Source: Paenibacillus taiwanensis DSM 18679 (lineage in GTDB: Bacteria > Bacillota > Bacilli > Paenibacillales > Paenibacillaceae). From it: a stretch of 64,000 bases of DNA. The position numbers were made by a program, and so were the translations under genes. The stretch is from NCBI RefSeq assembly GCF_000425125.1, contig NZ_AULE01000002.1, forward strand, positions 1 to 64,000. Reading direction: 5' to 3'. Positions 56,047-64,000 of this stretch are shown piece by piece. Within the stretch, counting starts at the first letter, position 1. Every line of letters begins with the position of its first letter. A model generated the notes under the pieces. The model searched no databases and was not told the origin of the DNA. It was given only the letters and a program-made list of their open reading frames with translations.

Positions 56047-56838
56047 ATGGAGAAATCAACGATTATAGGCATAGTCCTCGGGCTTGCTGCTGTCCTGGTG
56101 GGGATGGTTCTGAAAGGAGCCTCTCTTACAAGTTTGTATAATCCCGCAGCTTTTATGATCATTATTGTCGGAACTACCGCCTCCGTATTTGTGGCGTTCC
56201 CGCTAGGCGAACTTAAAAAAGTTCCGAAGCTATTTAAGCTGTTGTTCGTCAAGCAACATCTTGTTGATCGCGTACAGCTAATTCAACTCTTTATGGAATG
56301 GGCATCCATTACACGCCGTGAAGGCTTATTGGCGTTGGAATCCCGCATAGATGAGATTGACGACGACTTTCTACGCGGCGGCATGCGGATGATTATTGAT
56401 GGTAATGACCAGGACTTTGTGCGTGACGTGCTCATGGAAGACATTCACGCAACAGAAGAACGTCACCGTGGTGGCGCACTTATCTTCTCCCAGGCTGGTA
56501 TGTATGCGCCGACACTAGGGGTGCTAGGGGCGGTTATCGGGTTGATTGCCGCATTGGCGGATATGTCCGATATGGGTAAACTCGCTCATGCGATTGCCGC
56601 AGCTTTTATTGCTACGCTTATGGGTATTTTTACTGGTTACGTGTTATGGCATCCCATTTCCAACAAACTTAAACGGCTATCCCATAACGAAATTCAAATT
56701 CGATTGATGATGGTAGAAGGACTCTTATCCATTCAATCCGGTGTATCTACGATCGCGATCAATCAGAAGCTTTCTGTCTTCTTGACACCTGCTGAGCGTA
56801 ATCGGATGAATACGAAGGAGGAGGCTGTGAGTGAGTAA
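56047..56838 (+). CDS. motA: Flagellar motor stator protein MotA
   Basis: 263 residues with four transmembrane helices and the large cytoplasmic loop, whose charged residues contact FliG. Family segments are ASVFVAFPLGELKKVPKLFK and AGMYAPTLGVLGAVIGLIAAL. With MotB it forms the proton-driven stator. GAGGTG lies about 10 nt before the ATG. MotB overlaps by 8 bp. Confidence 0.95.
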   Translation: MEKSTIIGIVLGLAAVLVGMVLKGASLTSLYNPAAFMIIIVGTTASVFVAFPLGELKKVPKLFKLLFVKQHLVDRVQLIQLFMEWASITRREGLLALESRIDEIDDDFLRGGMRMIIDGNDQDFVRDVLMEDIHATEERHRGGALIFSQAGMYAPTLGVLGAVIGLIAALADMSDMGKLAHAIAAAFIATLMGIFTGYVLWHPISNKLKRLSHNEIQIRLMMVEGLLSIQSGVSTIAINQKLSVFLTPAERNRMNTKEEAVSE

Positions 56839-57649
56839 GAAAACACGGAAAGAGCATCACGAAGAGCATGCAGATGAATCCTGGCTCATACCGTATGCCG
56901 ATCTGATGACACTGCTCCTCGCCCTATTTATTGTTTTATATGCAATGTCAGCCGTTGATGCACAGAAGTTCCAAGAAATGAGCCAAGCATTTAGCACTGC
57001 TCTTAACAGCGGCGGTGCAGGCAACGGCATTCTCGATAACAACGCCGTAATTCCTCAAGGCGGGCGTAAGCCAGAGGAACAAAGTGAGGAGAAGGATCGT
57101 AAATTCGAGACTGCTGCTGACAAGGCGCAAGAACGCTTTGCGCTCCAAGCAAAGCAAGAACAAAAGCAGCTTGAAGAACTACAGAACAAGGTTAACGATT
57201 ACATCTCCAAAAATGGTCTTACAGATCAGTTAAACACAAAGCTGAATCATTCCGAGCTCAAAATAACGATTAACGACAGTGCTTTATTTGATTCCGGAAA
57301 ATCGGATCTGAAGCCAGGTGCGAAACAGCTTGCCTTAACGATTGGTGATATGATCAAACAATATACCGGCTATCAGATCGTGATCAGCGGACACACCGAC
57401 AACGTGCCGATCAAGAACAGCAAGTACGAATCCAACTGGGATTTAAGTTCAGCACGTGCCGTGAACTTTATGAAGATTGTGCTTGGACGGTCCGGACTTG
57501 ATCCGAAGTTATTCCAAGCAGTAGGTATGGGGGAGTATCATCCTGTTTCATCCAACAATACCAATACAGGACGAGCGCAGAACCGTCGTGTTGAGGTATC
57601 TATTCTTAGAAAGTTTACGTCTAACAAACAACCTGCCGCAGGCTCTTAA
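56831..57649 (+). CDS. motB: Flagellar motor stator protein MotB
   Basis: 272 residues. The single transmembrane helix starts with the proton-accepting D24 in PYADLMTLLLALFIVLYAMS. A Gln/Lys/Glu-rich linker with coiled-coil character (about 85-140) leads to an OmpA-like peptidoglycan-binding domain (IVISGHTDNVPIK, NRRVEVSILR). GTG at 56831 is 6 nt after AAGGAGGAGG. Confidence 0.95.
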   Translation: MSKKTRKEHHEEHADESWLIPYADLMTLLLALFIVLYAMSAVDAQKFQEMSQAFSTALNSGGAGNGILDNNAVIPQGGRKPEEQSEEKDRKFETAADKAQERFALQAKQEQKQLEELQNKVNDYISKNGLTDQLNTKLNHSELKITINDSALFDSGKSDLKPGAKQLALTIGDMIKQYTGYQIVISGHTDNVPIKNSKYESNWDLSSARAVNFMKIVLGRSGLDPKLFQAVGMGEYHPVSSNNTNTGRAQNRRVEVSILRKFTSNKQPAAGS

Positions 57650-57676
57650 TGGCTCGGTCCAATTTCATGAACAACC

Positions 57677-57727
57677 AACAGAGGCTGCTTCTGCCGTAGG
57701 ATAACCTACTGCGAAGCAGCCTCTGTT
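57677..57727. terminator. Terminator between motB and the sensor kinase
   Basis: A 15-bp perfect stem (57677-57691 with 57713-57727) with a 21-nt loop. The T-runs on both sides are short (CTGTTCTGTT on plus). It serves the convergent genes. Confidence 0.75.
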
Positions 57728-57744
57728 CTGTTAGGCGGCACAAC

Positions 57745-60075
57745 TTAACGAATCTTGATATAGGCACGTTCTTCATTTATTTTAAAGGCTGAAATGTTGG
57801 CTGCTGGCAGCTTAATTGTAACCGTCGTTCCTGCATGCAGCTTGCTCGTAATTTCTAAGGTACCTTTATGATTGTAAATGATGCGCTGACATACCATCAG
57901 ACCAAGCCCCGTTCCCTTCTCTTTATTTGTAAAGAACGGATCCCCTAATCTGGTCAAATGATCGTCTGGTATACCTATCCCATAGTCTCGAATAGTAATA
58001 CGGACTTGATCCTCCTCGAACTGATCTACGCAGATGTCCATTTCTCCGCCTTCAGGCATAGCTTCAATACCGTTTTTCACAATGTTAATAAACACCTGTT
58101 TAAGCTGGTTCTCTTCGCAAAGCACAAGTGGAACATCTTGAAACCTAGTGACAAACTCAATGTTGTGCATCTGTGCATGGTTACCGAGAAAAGACAACAC
58201 ATCATGCAGCACTTGACCGATATCCATCTCCTGAAAGCGAACTGCTTGCGGCTTCGATAAAATAAGAAATTCCCCTACAATAAGATTAATTCGCTCTAAC
58301 TCCGACAGCATCATGGACGTATGTACAGGATTTACTTTGCTCGTCTGTAGTTGTAGTTGAATAAAACCCTTTAATGTTGTAAGCGGATTACGAATCTCAT
58401 GTGCTACCCCCGCAGCCAGTTGACCAACGGTTGTCAGCTTCTCAGAGCGTCGCAGCAGCTCCTCCATACGCTTCCTGCTTGTAATGTCCCGCGTTATGCT
58501 GGCCCAAGCCATACACTGTCCTGATTCGTCAAGGATTGGTGATGTGCTCACACTTACATCCAGTATGCGACCATCCTTAGTGATACGGAGAGTCTCTTGA
58601 GCACCACCCGCTCTGCCACTGCTTAAGTTCTCTTCAATCTCTATATAAGGCTTGCTGAGCTCAGCCGGGATCGTAGGCAGCTTTCTGCCAAGCACCTCGT
58701 GCTCTTTCCATCCAAACATGTCTACAAACGCTTGATTCACTCGTTCTATATTGCCATGAAGATCCGTTACATGTATCGCATCGGTAGACTGATTAATAAA
58801 GGATTCCAAATGATGCTTCATCGCCCGATTCTCTTCATACAGCGTTCTTAATCGTTCTGTGGATTGATAAAGATTGTCTGCCATCAGATTGATTCGCGAT
58901 GCTAGCAAACCTAATTCGTCACTTCGTTTAATCCGCAAGGTAGTGTTAAACTGTCCGATCGCCATCATATTTACTTTTTGCACAATATACTGTAGAGGTC
59001 GGATTAAGAACCCCGCCAGGAAATAACTCCCCACCAATACGATTTCTAACAGTACTAAGCCAATCGCGACGCTTTGCATCAACTGTTCATGCAGTGTATC
59101 AAATAACGGCTTGGCATCCATCACCACGGTCATAACGTATGGCTTCAAACCTTCAGTGGCTGTAATATAACTTTTGACGACGGCTTCACCCTTAATATTG
59201 GTCTCTACAAATTGTGATTGCCCCTCTTCTATAACTTGTGCTACTCGTTCATAATCTTCCACTTCTGCATATGTGTAAGTGCCATATAGAATAGGCTGAT
59301 CCTGTGGACGTACATATCTGATCCCGTCAACCCGTTTAGTAATAATTGGAGGTTTGCCAAACGCCTCTGGGTTAAAAGCTGTTATTTCTAATACGTTTAA
59401 CTGCTTATCAAGTGTCTGCTCAATAATCTTGTCTGGCTTCGTTAGTTGAAAGCTGCTTTGGATACCGGCAGTATCCTGAATATACGGATTAATAATATAA
59501 TTGCGTTTTCCATCGTAATAATATCCCCACTTGTCAATATGATTGGGATTGGAGGTGGAAACATCAAACGGCCCCGTCCAGAAATGCTTCCGACCTTGCC
59601 CTTCCGCGATCCATACCTGCTTATACTCCAAAAGCTGTTGAAACGCGGTAAACCAAAAGCCCCAGCCTTTTGTAGACATACCAATTTCCGCAGGATCGGA
59701 TGATCGCCGGATAATAATATCCCGACCGTCCTCCGTCTTCTGCAATAACGAAACTTGAGAGATACCAACTTCATTACTAATCTGCTTTAGCTGTTCATTC
59801 GTAATGTCACGAATGTCATTTGGAAGCTGGCTCGCAGCATAAATAGATGCCATGTGCAGCTTCTCTCCCAGCAGATCCTCCACAACGTGATCCGCATACT
59901 GAGACTGACGCATGGATATGGATATTTGCTGCGTAATGACTTCCATTCGTGCCTCCATTTCCTCTATTAGCTTGTCCTTGGTGGTGTAATAATTCAGCAC
60001 CATATGGAGAAGCAATGCAAGAAGGAGCGCGCACGAAATGGATATGGAAAGCTTGCCCTTAATGGATAATCGCAT
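57745..60075 (-). CDS. Membrane sensor histidine kinase with extracellular sensor, HAMP and PAS domains
   Basis: 776 residues. TM1 (about 7-27), a dCache-like extracellular domain of about 300 residues, TM2 (about 337-357), HAMP, PAS (about 430-545, DAIHVTDLHGNIERVN), HisKA with H-box AHEIRNPLTTLKGFIQ, and HATPase with NGIEAM, DYGIGIP and GTGLGLMV. The H-box is almost the same as in the soluble kinase at 4390, and both are orphans, so Spo0F phosphorylation (KinB/KinC-like) is plausible. GAGGTGA precedes the ATG. Confidence 0.92.
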   Translation of the reverse strand: MRLSIKGKLSISISCALLLALLLHMVLNYYTTKDKLIEEMEARMEVITQQISISMRQSQYADHVVEDLLGEKLHMASIYAASQLPNDIRDITNEQLKQISNEVGISQVSLLQKTEDGRDIIIRRSSDPAEIGMSTKGWGFWFTAFQQLLEYKQVWIAEGQGRKHFWTGPFDVSTSNPNHIDKWGYYYDGKRNYIINPYIQDTAGIQSSFQLTKPDKIIEQTLDKQLNVLEITAFNPEAFGKPPIITKRVDGIRYVRPQDQPILYGTYTYAEVEDYERVAQVIEEGQSQFVETNIKGEAVVKSYITATEGLKPYVMTVVMDAKPLFDTLHEQLMQSVAIGLVLLEIVLVGSYFLAGFLIRPLQYIVQKVNMMAIGQFNTTLRIKRSDELGLLASRINLMADNLYQSTERLRTLYEENRAMKHHLESFINQSTDAIHVTDLHGNIERVNQAFVDMFGWKEHEVLGRKLPTIPAELSKPYIEIEENLSSGRAGGAQETLRITKDGRILDVSVSTSPILDESGQCMAWASITRDITSRKRMEELLRRSEKLTTVGQLAAGVAHEIRNPLTTLKGFIQLQLQTSKVNPVHTSMMLSELERINLIVGEFLILSKPQAVRFQEMDIGQVLHDVLSFLGNHAQMHNIEFVTRFQDVPLVLCEENQLKQVFINIVKNGIEAMPEGGEMDICVDQFEEDQVRITIRDYGIGIPDDHLTRLGDPFFTNKEKGTGLGLMVCQRIIYNHKGTLEITSKLHAGTTVTIKLPAANISAFKINEERAYIKIR

Positions 60076-60267
60076 ACGTCACCTCTACCGTACCTGTAAC
60101 GGATTTGGCTTATTTTGGGTCTAACTACATGATCATAACGAGTTCGAATGATTTTGTCTATTCATTTGCTCTATATATACTCCATATTTTCCTTATCCTT
60201 CCGAGATGGATCAGTTATGCTTGTCAGAGTTGAATTTTATCGTTAAATTGCCTACAATTAAGCTAGT

Positions 60268-60361
60268 TTATCAACAGGTTATTCACAAATTGTGAGCAGT
60301 TATGGATAAGATGTGTACAAATTTGTGTATAACAACCTATTTATCCACAGAGTTATTCACA
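60268..60361. promoter_or_regulatory. DnaA-box cluster
   Basis: Within 94 bp there are four perfect TTATNCACA boxes: 60279-60287 (+), 60324-60332 (-), 60341-60349 (+) and 60353-60361 (+). Three boxes have one mismatch: 60268-60276 (+), 60301-60309 (-) and 60312-60320 (-). AT-rich DNA precedes them. The cluster lies between the divergent kinase gene and tadA; dnaA and dnaN are not in the window, so an origin proper is not claimed. Confidence 0.85.
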
Positions 60362-60405
60362 TCCTGTTAACAGCGAATATTTGTTCGAGGAATAACAGAA
60401 CATGA

Positions 60406-60972
<567 letters not shown>

Positions 60973-61010
60973 CGCCCCCCTTACGTTACTGTTAAGAACG
61001 ATAACATAGA

Positions 61011-61038
61011 AAGAGACCTGTCAGATGACAGGTCTCTT
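61011..61038. terminator. Bidirectional terminator after tadA and the lipoprotein gene
   Basis: A perfect 13-bp stem AAGAGACCTGTCA/TGACAGGTCTCTT with a 2-nt loop. The minus strand continues with TTTCTATG. Confidence 0.8.
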
Positions 61039-61056
61039 CATTATGAGGTTAGTAGC

Positions 61057-62124
61057 TTACATGCCGCCGCCAAACATTTGCTCCAGTTGATCCATAGGAA
61101 TAGCATCCTTTGGAACACCAATCTTAAATTCTTGCTTGCCATTAATATTGCTTGTCTCTGTTGTCACACGAAGTGCCAACTTGACGTTCTCGTCCGCTTC
61201 GTTAAAGTCAAGGTTACCTACAAATGTCTGGTATGCAGGGAAGCCTTCTTTGTTGATTGCTGTTGTTACACTCAACTCGTTCACTTTTAACGATTTCTTC
61301 ATTTCTTCCAAGCCTTTTTTCAGTTCGCTATCAGAAGCGTTAAGCTCTGTCTTAGCTTTCTCGATCTCAGAAGCTTCCAATTGGAAGATCTTACGGTACT
61401 CTTCCTTGGACATCAAGTCAAGCAATGCTGGAAGTGCATCTTTAACAAATGTTGTTGCTGCTTGATCGAAATTCTCGTTAGTAACTGCAAACTTCACAAC
61501 TTGCTTTGCATCTACGCCTTCTGGCAAGCCAGCATCTTTTACAGCAACGTCTGTAAAGTAAGTTTTCTCATCGAATTTGCTGACTACTTCTTTAAAGAAC
61601 TCGTTGCCGAATTTTTGTGAAGTCTGGATGTTAGCAGAACTCATATCAAAGGCCTGACCTTGCTCTTCTGCAAGCTTCTTATAGTCAAGCTCCAAGAACT
61701 TACCGACTATCTCTTGTGGAATCATACCCGCAAGCATCGGAATGTTAGGTACTTTCACGTACATTTTCTCTGCTGTCATGGAGAATGGCAATGAGAATTT
61801 AAATGCCATATCACCTTTAATATCTACATCAAGTGTCGCTTCTACTTGAAGTGGCTCATTTTGAGCAACACCCGATACCGTTAACTCCGAGTTCTTCAGC
61901 AAGCCAGCCATCATAGCTGATTGTTGACCTTCGAAATTTGCTCCCGTTAGTTGAAGGTCATCTACTTTAACTGTTGATTTAAAAGCATAAGACTTCATTT
62001 CAAGCGACTTCGTATATGCCCCTTGAATGGCTTCCTTCGAGCTTGTCTTGCTGCCACAGCCTGTCACAACTAAGGCAACAGCGAATAACATCACAATTGC
62101 ACCTTGGTACCATCTTTTCTTCAC
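61057..62124 (-). CDS. Lipoprotein of unknown function (LolA-like/DUF6612-type)
   Basis: 355 residues. The lipobox VVTGC puts the lipidated Cys at 23 with a GTG start at 62124 behind GGGAGAGA. The mature part is a long beta-rich domain with YAFKSTVKVDDLQLTG, LTVSGVAQNEPLQVEATLDV and MYVKVPNIPMLAGMIP, resembling large Bacillus lipoproteins with LolA-like folds. The ending QLEQMFGGGM is Gly/Met-rich. Partner and function are unknown. Confidence 0.8.
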   Translation of the reverse strand: MKKRWYQGAIVMLFAVALVVTGCGSKTSSKEAIQGAYTKSLEMKSYAFKSTVKVDDLQLTGANFEGQQSAMMAGLLKNSELTVSGVAQNEPLQVEATLDVDIKGDMAFKFSLPFSMTAEKMYVKVPNIPMLAGMIPQEIVGKFLELDYKKLAEEQGQAFDMSSANIQTSQKFGNEFFKEVVSKFDEKTYFTDVAVKDAGLPEGVDAKQVVKFAVTNENFDQAATTFVKDALPALLDLMSKEEYRKIFQLEASEIEKAKTELNASDSELKKGLEEMKKSLKVNELSVTTAINKEGFPAYQTFVGNLDFNEADENVKLALRVTTETSNINGKQEFKIGVPKDAIPMDQLEQMFGGGM

Positions 62125-62281
62125 GATTGTCTCTCCCATCTTTTCCTTGAAAGTTCACCCATTAGATATTAACCTATATGGAGGATTTTGAAAATCCTTT
62201 AATCGAATATTTCCATAAAATTAGGCATACGTGCCTATACAAACCACACAATAATGTCGAAACTTGCTGTAATAATCCCTG

Positions 62282-63217
62282 TTAATGGATATCTCTTTTC
62301 TTAAAACGTCCGCCTTTAACATCATGGATGTTTCCGATTGCCAGAAAGGCTTGAGGGTCATGCTCCTCGACAATGGATTTGAGCTTCGCCTCTTCAAGAC
62401 GCGTAATAACAGTGAAGATAACCTTCTTCTCATCACCGGAGAATCCACCTTCACCCTTCATATAAGTTACACCACGCCCAAGACGACTTAGCAGCGCATC
62501 ACCGATCTCCTTATAGTTATCGCTGATCACCCATACGGCCTTAGAGTCATTTAGGCCTTCAATCGTCACATCAATCATTTTAAAGGCAATATAATATGCA
62601 ATTAAGGAATACATCGCTTTTTCAAAACTAAATACAAAACCTGCAACTACCATAATAAACAAATTAAAAAACATCACGATCTCACCGACAGAAAACGCTG
62701 TCCGTTTGTTGAATAGAATGGCAACAATTTCGGTGCCATCCAATGATCCTCCAAATCGAATAACGATACCGACTCCAATTCCTAATATAACCCCCCCGTA
62801 TACAACAGCCAAAAAGCTATTGGTTACAAAAGGCGGGACAGGATGAAGCAAAAACGTAGCTACCGACATAATACCGATACCTAGTAAGGTGGATAGCGCA
62901 AACGTCTTGCCAATTTGCTTATATCCGATAATGAGGAACGGGACATTGAGTAGAAATAAATAAAGTCCGAGTGGGGCACCTGTAACGTGGGATAAAATAA
63001 TCGATATACCGGCTATGCCGCCATCTGTCATTTGGTTTGGCACTAAAAACAGTTCCAAACCTACAGCCATCATAACAGCACCAAGCGTAATAAAAATGAT
63101 ACGCATTGCCAAGTTGCCTAAGCTCATCTTGGTATGTTTGACAGGCTTAAAATGAGCCTGATTGACATCGGTGGCAATCTTCTCATCAATGGTGTCTACG
63201 TCTACTAGATCAGACAA
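62282..63217 (-). CDS. YitT family membrane protein
   Basis: 311 residues. The DUF161 transmembrane part (about 35-215, five or six helices, with LFLVPNQMTDGGIAGISIIL) is followed by a cytosolic DUF2179 domain with ITRLEEAKLKSIVEEHDPQAFL. The function of the family is unknown. The start is the TTG at 63217 (GGGAG 12 nt upstream) or an internal ATG at residue 31. TATAAT lies at 63258-63253. Confidence 0.88.
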   Translation of the reverse strand: MSDLVDVDTIDEKIATDVNQAHFKPVKHTKMSLGNLAMRIIFITLGAVMMAVGLELFLVPNQMTDGGIAGISIILSHVTGAPLGLYLFLLNVPFLIIGYKQIGKTFALSTLLGIGIMSVATFLLHPVPPFVTNSFLAVVYGGVILGIGVGIVIRFGGSLDGTEIVAILFNKRTAFSVGEIVMFFNLFIMVVAGFVFSFEKAMYSLIAYYIAFKMIDVTIEGLNDSKAVWVISDNYKEIGDALLSRLGRGVTYMKGEGGFSGDEKKVIFTVITRLEEAKLKSIVEEHDPQAFLAIGNIHDVKGGRFKKRDIH

Positions 63218-63301
63218 GTTCTCTCACTCTCCCTCTGTCTATACTTATCCTTATTATAGCGGATATGAGAGCAAAGACATAGAATTCAATATTTTTGCAC
63301 T

Positions 63302-63338
63302 AAAAAAGCCTCGCTTCAATCCATTTCTCTTGCTGAGG
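63302..63338 (-). terminator. Terminator downstream of sspP
   Basis: Minus strand CCTCaGC...GCGAGGC with a bulged A, then TTTTTT. It is about 80 bp after sspP. Confidence 0.5.
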
Positions 63339-63420
63339 AAATGAAAATTAAAGGAGACTTATTAGAATCGAATTGTAAATCGTAATTACGCCATATTTTA
63401 ATGATATTCCACTTTACCAG

Positions 63421-63585
63421 TTATCCTTGCGGATTGTTATGACTCACATGATTTTTGCTTTTTACTTTCTTCGAGCCTGACAATGGCTCCTGCTGCGCAC
63501 CGCCATCATTTCCGGCATGGTGACGCTCCTGATTTTGACTGGCCTCCGGCACCGGAATGGCCTTGGATTTGCCTGCGTTGCCCAT
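63421..63585 (-). CDS. sspP: Small acid-soluble spore protein P
   Basis: 54 residues: MGNAGKSKAIPVPEASQ at the start and the SspP signature QQEPLSGSKKVKSKNH, followed by NNPQG. In B. subtilis SspP (CotL) is a minor spore protein made in the forespore. GAGAGGG lies about 10 nt before the ATG. It is 24 bp downstream of the 57-residue gene on the same strand. Assignment rests on the EPLSGSxKVK segment. Confidence 0.75.
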   Translation of the reverse strand: MGNAGKSKAIPVPEASQNQERHHAGNDGGAQQEPLSGSKKVKSKNHVSHNNPQG

Positions 63586-63609
63586 ACGGATATCGCCCTC
63601 TCTTAGGTG

Positions 63610-63783
63610 TTATACCGAGTCTGATGCCTCGTGATCATGATTCAGCGCATCCTGATGACGTCGATCATTATGATCCTGCTGCAATTGTTGAGCATGATGG
63701 CTGTTCACTGTAGCCTCGTCCAGACTGTCGACTACGCTTAACAAGTTTTTGTCTGCACTACCTTTTGCTTTTGCTTTAGTCAT
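63610..63783 (-). CDS. Small hydrophilic protein upstream of sspP
   Basis: 57 residues: MTKAKAKGSADKNLLSVVDS through NHDHEASDSV. It is rich in His, Asp and Gln. No family was recognised. AGGAGGT is at optimal distance before the ATG and it sits between two closely spaced genes, so it is very probably translated. A spore-related role is inferred from sspP only. Confidence 0.65.
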   Translation of the reverse strand: MTKAKAKGSADKNLLSVVDSLDEATVNSHHAQQLQQDHNDRRHQDALNHDHEASDSV

Positions 63784-63808
63784 CGTGCTACCTCCTGTAA
63801 TGTACCTT

Positions 63809-64000
63809 CTAGTCCGTTATATCCTGCAGCGCTTGAGCACACTCGTGGATATGGCGAATATAGTTCTGTGTCAGCTCCTGAATCACTTCTGTACGTTCAT
63901 CCACGGTACGCCCGTCGCGCTCCACATCTACAAGCTGCACACGAACCTCATGCAGATCTACATACGCGCACTCAAAGTCAAAAGAATAATGCTGATGGCC
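63809..64000 (-). CDS. Partial gene at the right edge, unknown function
   Basis: The last 63 codons of a reading frame that enters from the right edge, ending in TAG at 63811-63809. The visible part includes HYSFDFECAYVDLHEVRVQL, DERTEVIQELTQNYIRHI and ECAQALQDITD. No family was recognised. It precedes the 57-residue gene and sspP on the same strand by 25 bp. Confidence 0.6.
   Translation of the reverse strand, partial: GHQHYSFDFECAYVDLHEVRVQLVDVERDGRTVDERTEVIQELTQNYIRHIHECAQALQDITD

Noticed and set aside
60268..60361. Chromosomal origin (oriC)
   Set aside because: The DnaA boxes are convincing, but dnaA, dnaN and rpmH are absent and no DUE trio was identified, so only a cluster is claimed.
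63483..63713. 76-codon plus-strand frame at the right edge
   Set aside because: It is antisense to sspP and the 57-residue gene, both of which have ribosome sites; the plus frame does not.

Overview
The window comes from a spore-forming Bacillota genome and most resembles a Paenibacillaceae (Paenibacillus-like) chromosome. Evidence: a large SRP RNA with an Alu domain, bofA, Spo0F with Bacillus residue numbering, a small acid-soluble spore protein (SspP), strong AGGAGG ribosome sites with many TTG and GTG starts, RNA polymerase delta (rpoE), and Bacillus-like gene order. The genus is an inference. No phage, insertion sequence, CRISPR array or tRNA was recognised.

Layout. 1-4200 (minus strand): dnaX-yaaK-recR-yaaL-bofA leading into a 16S rRNA gene with two tandem promoters. 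4300-6100: an orphan PAS histidine kinase, a tandem array of LexA-like boxes, and the SRP RNA. 6100-7740: a membrane protein and an AraC regulator. 7980-17300 (minus): rpoE, pyrG (with a CTP-type attenuator leader), spo0F (with a SigH-type promoter), fba, murA, rho, a radical SAM gene and rpmE. 17690-25320: an intracellular-type subtilisin, ywiB-argS, a GH29 fucosidase and speE-speB. 25586-35870: pbpG, an MMPL transporter with a divergent TetR regulator, ywbE, ywhD, a membrane-anchored M1 peptidase, and a c-di-AMP riboswitch with an NlpC/P60 hydrolase.

36400-64000 is more accessory. It holds a secreted basic protein, a YvfRSTU-like ABC exporter plus two-component system, a Fur-controlled siderophore binding protein with a Btr-like AraC regulator, an oppABCDF operon with an extra 3' gene and a MarR regulator, a broken lipoprotein gene in a PadR-CPBP operon, a rhodanese, motAB behind a SigD promoter, a large sensor kinase, a dense DnaA-box cluster before tadA, a lipoprotein, a YitT protein, and a run of very small spore-related genes at the right edge.

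Functional links. Spo0F and two kinases with almost identical H-boxes suggest phosphorelay input. speE-speB-pbpG-ywhD and rho-murA-fba-spo0F-pyrG-rpoE-argS-ywiB match the Bacillus subtilis 320-degree region. Here that region lies next to the dnaX-recR-rRNA block, and tadA is about 54 kb from the SRP RNA and dnaX, so the origin-proximal order has been rearranged relative to B. subtilis. The strongest non-genic signals are the DnaA-box cluster (60268-60361), the pyrG attenuator (16425-16538), the c-di-AMP riboswitch, the LexA-like array (5694-5734) and two Fur boxes.
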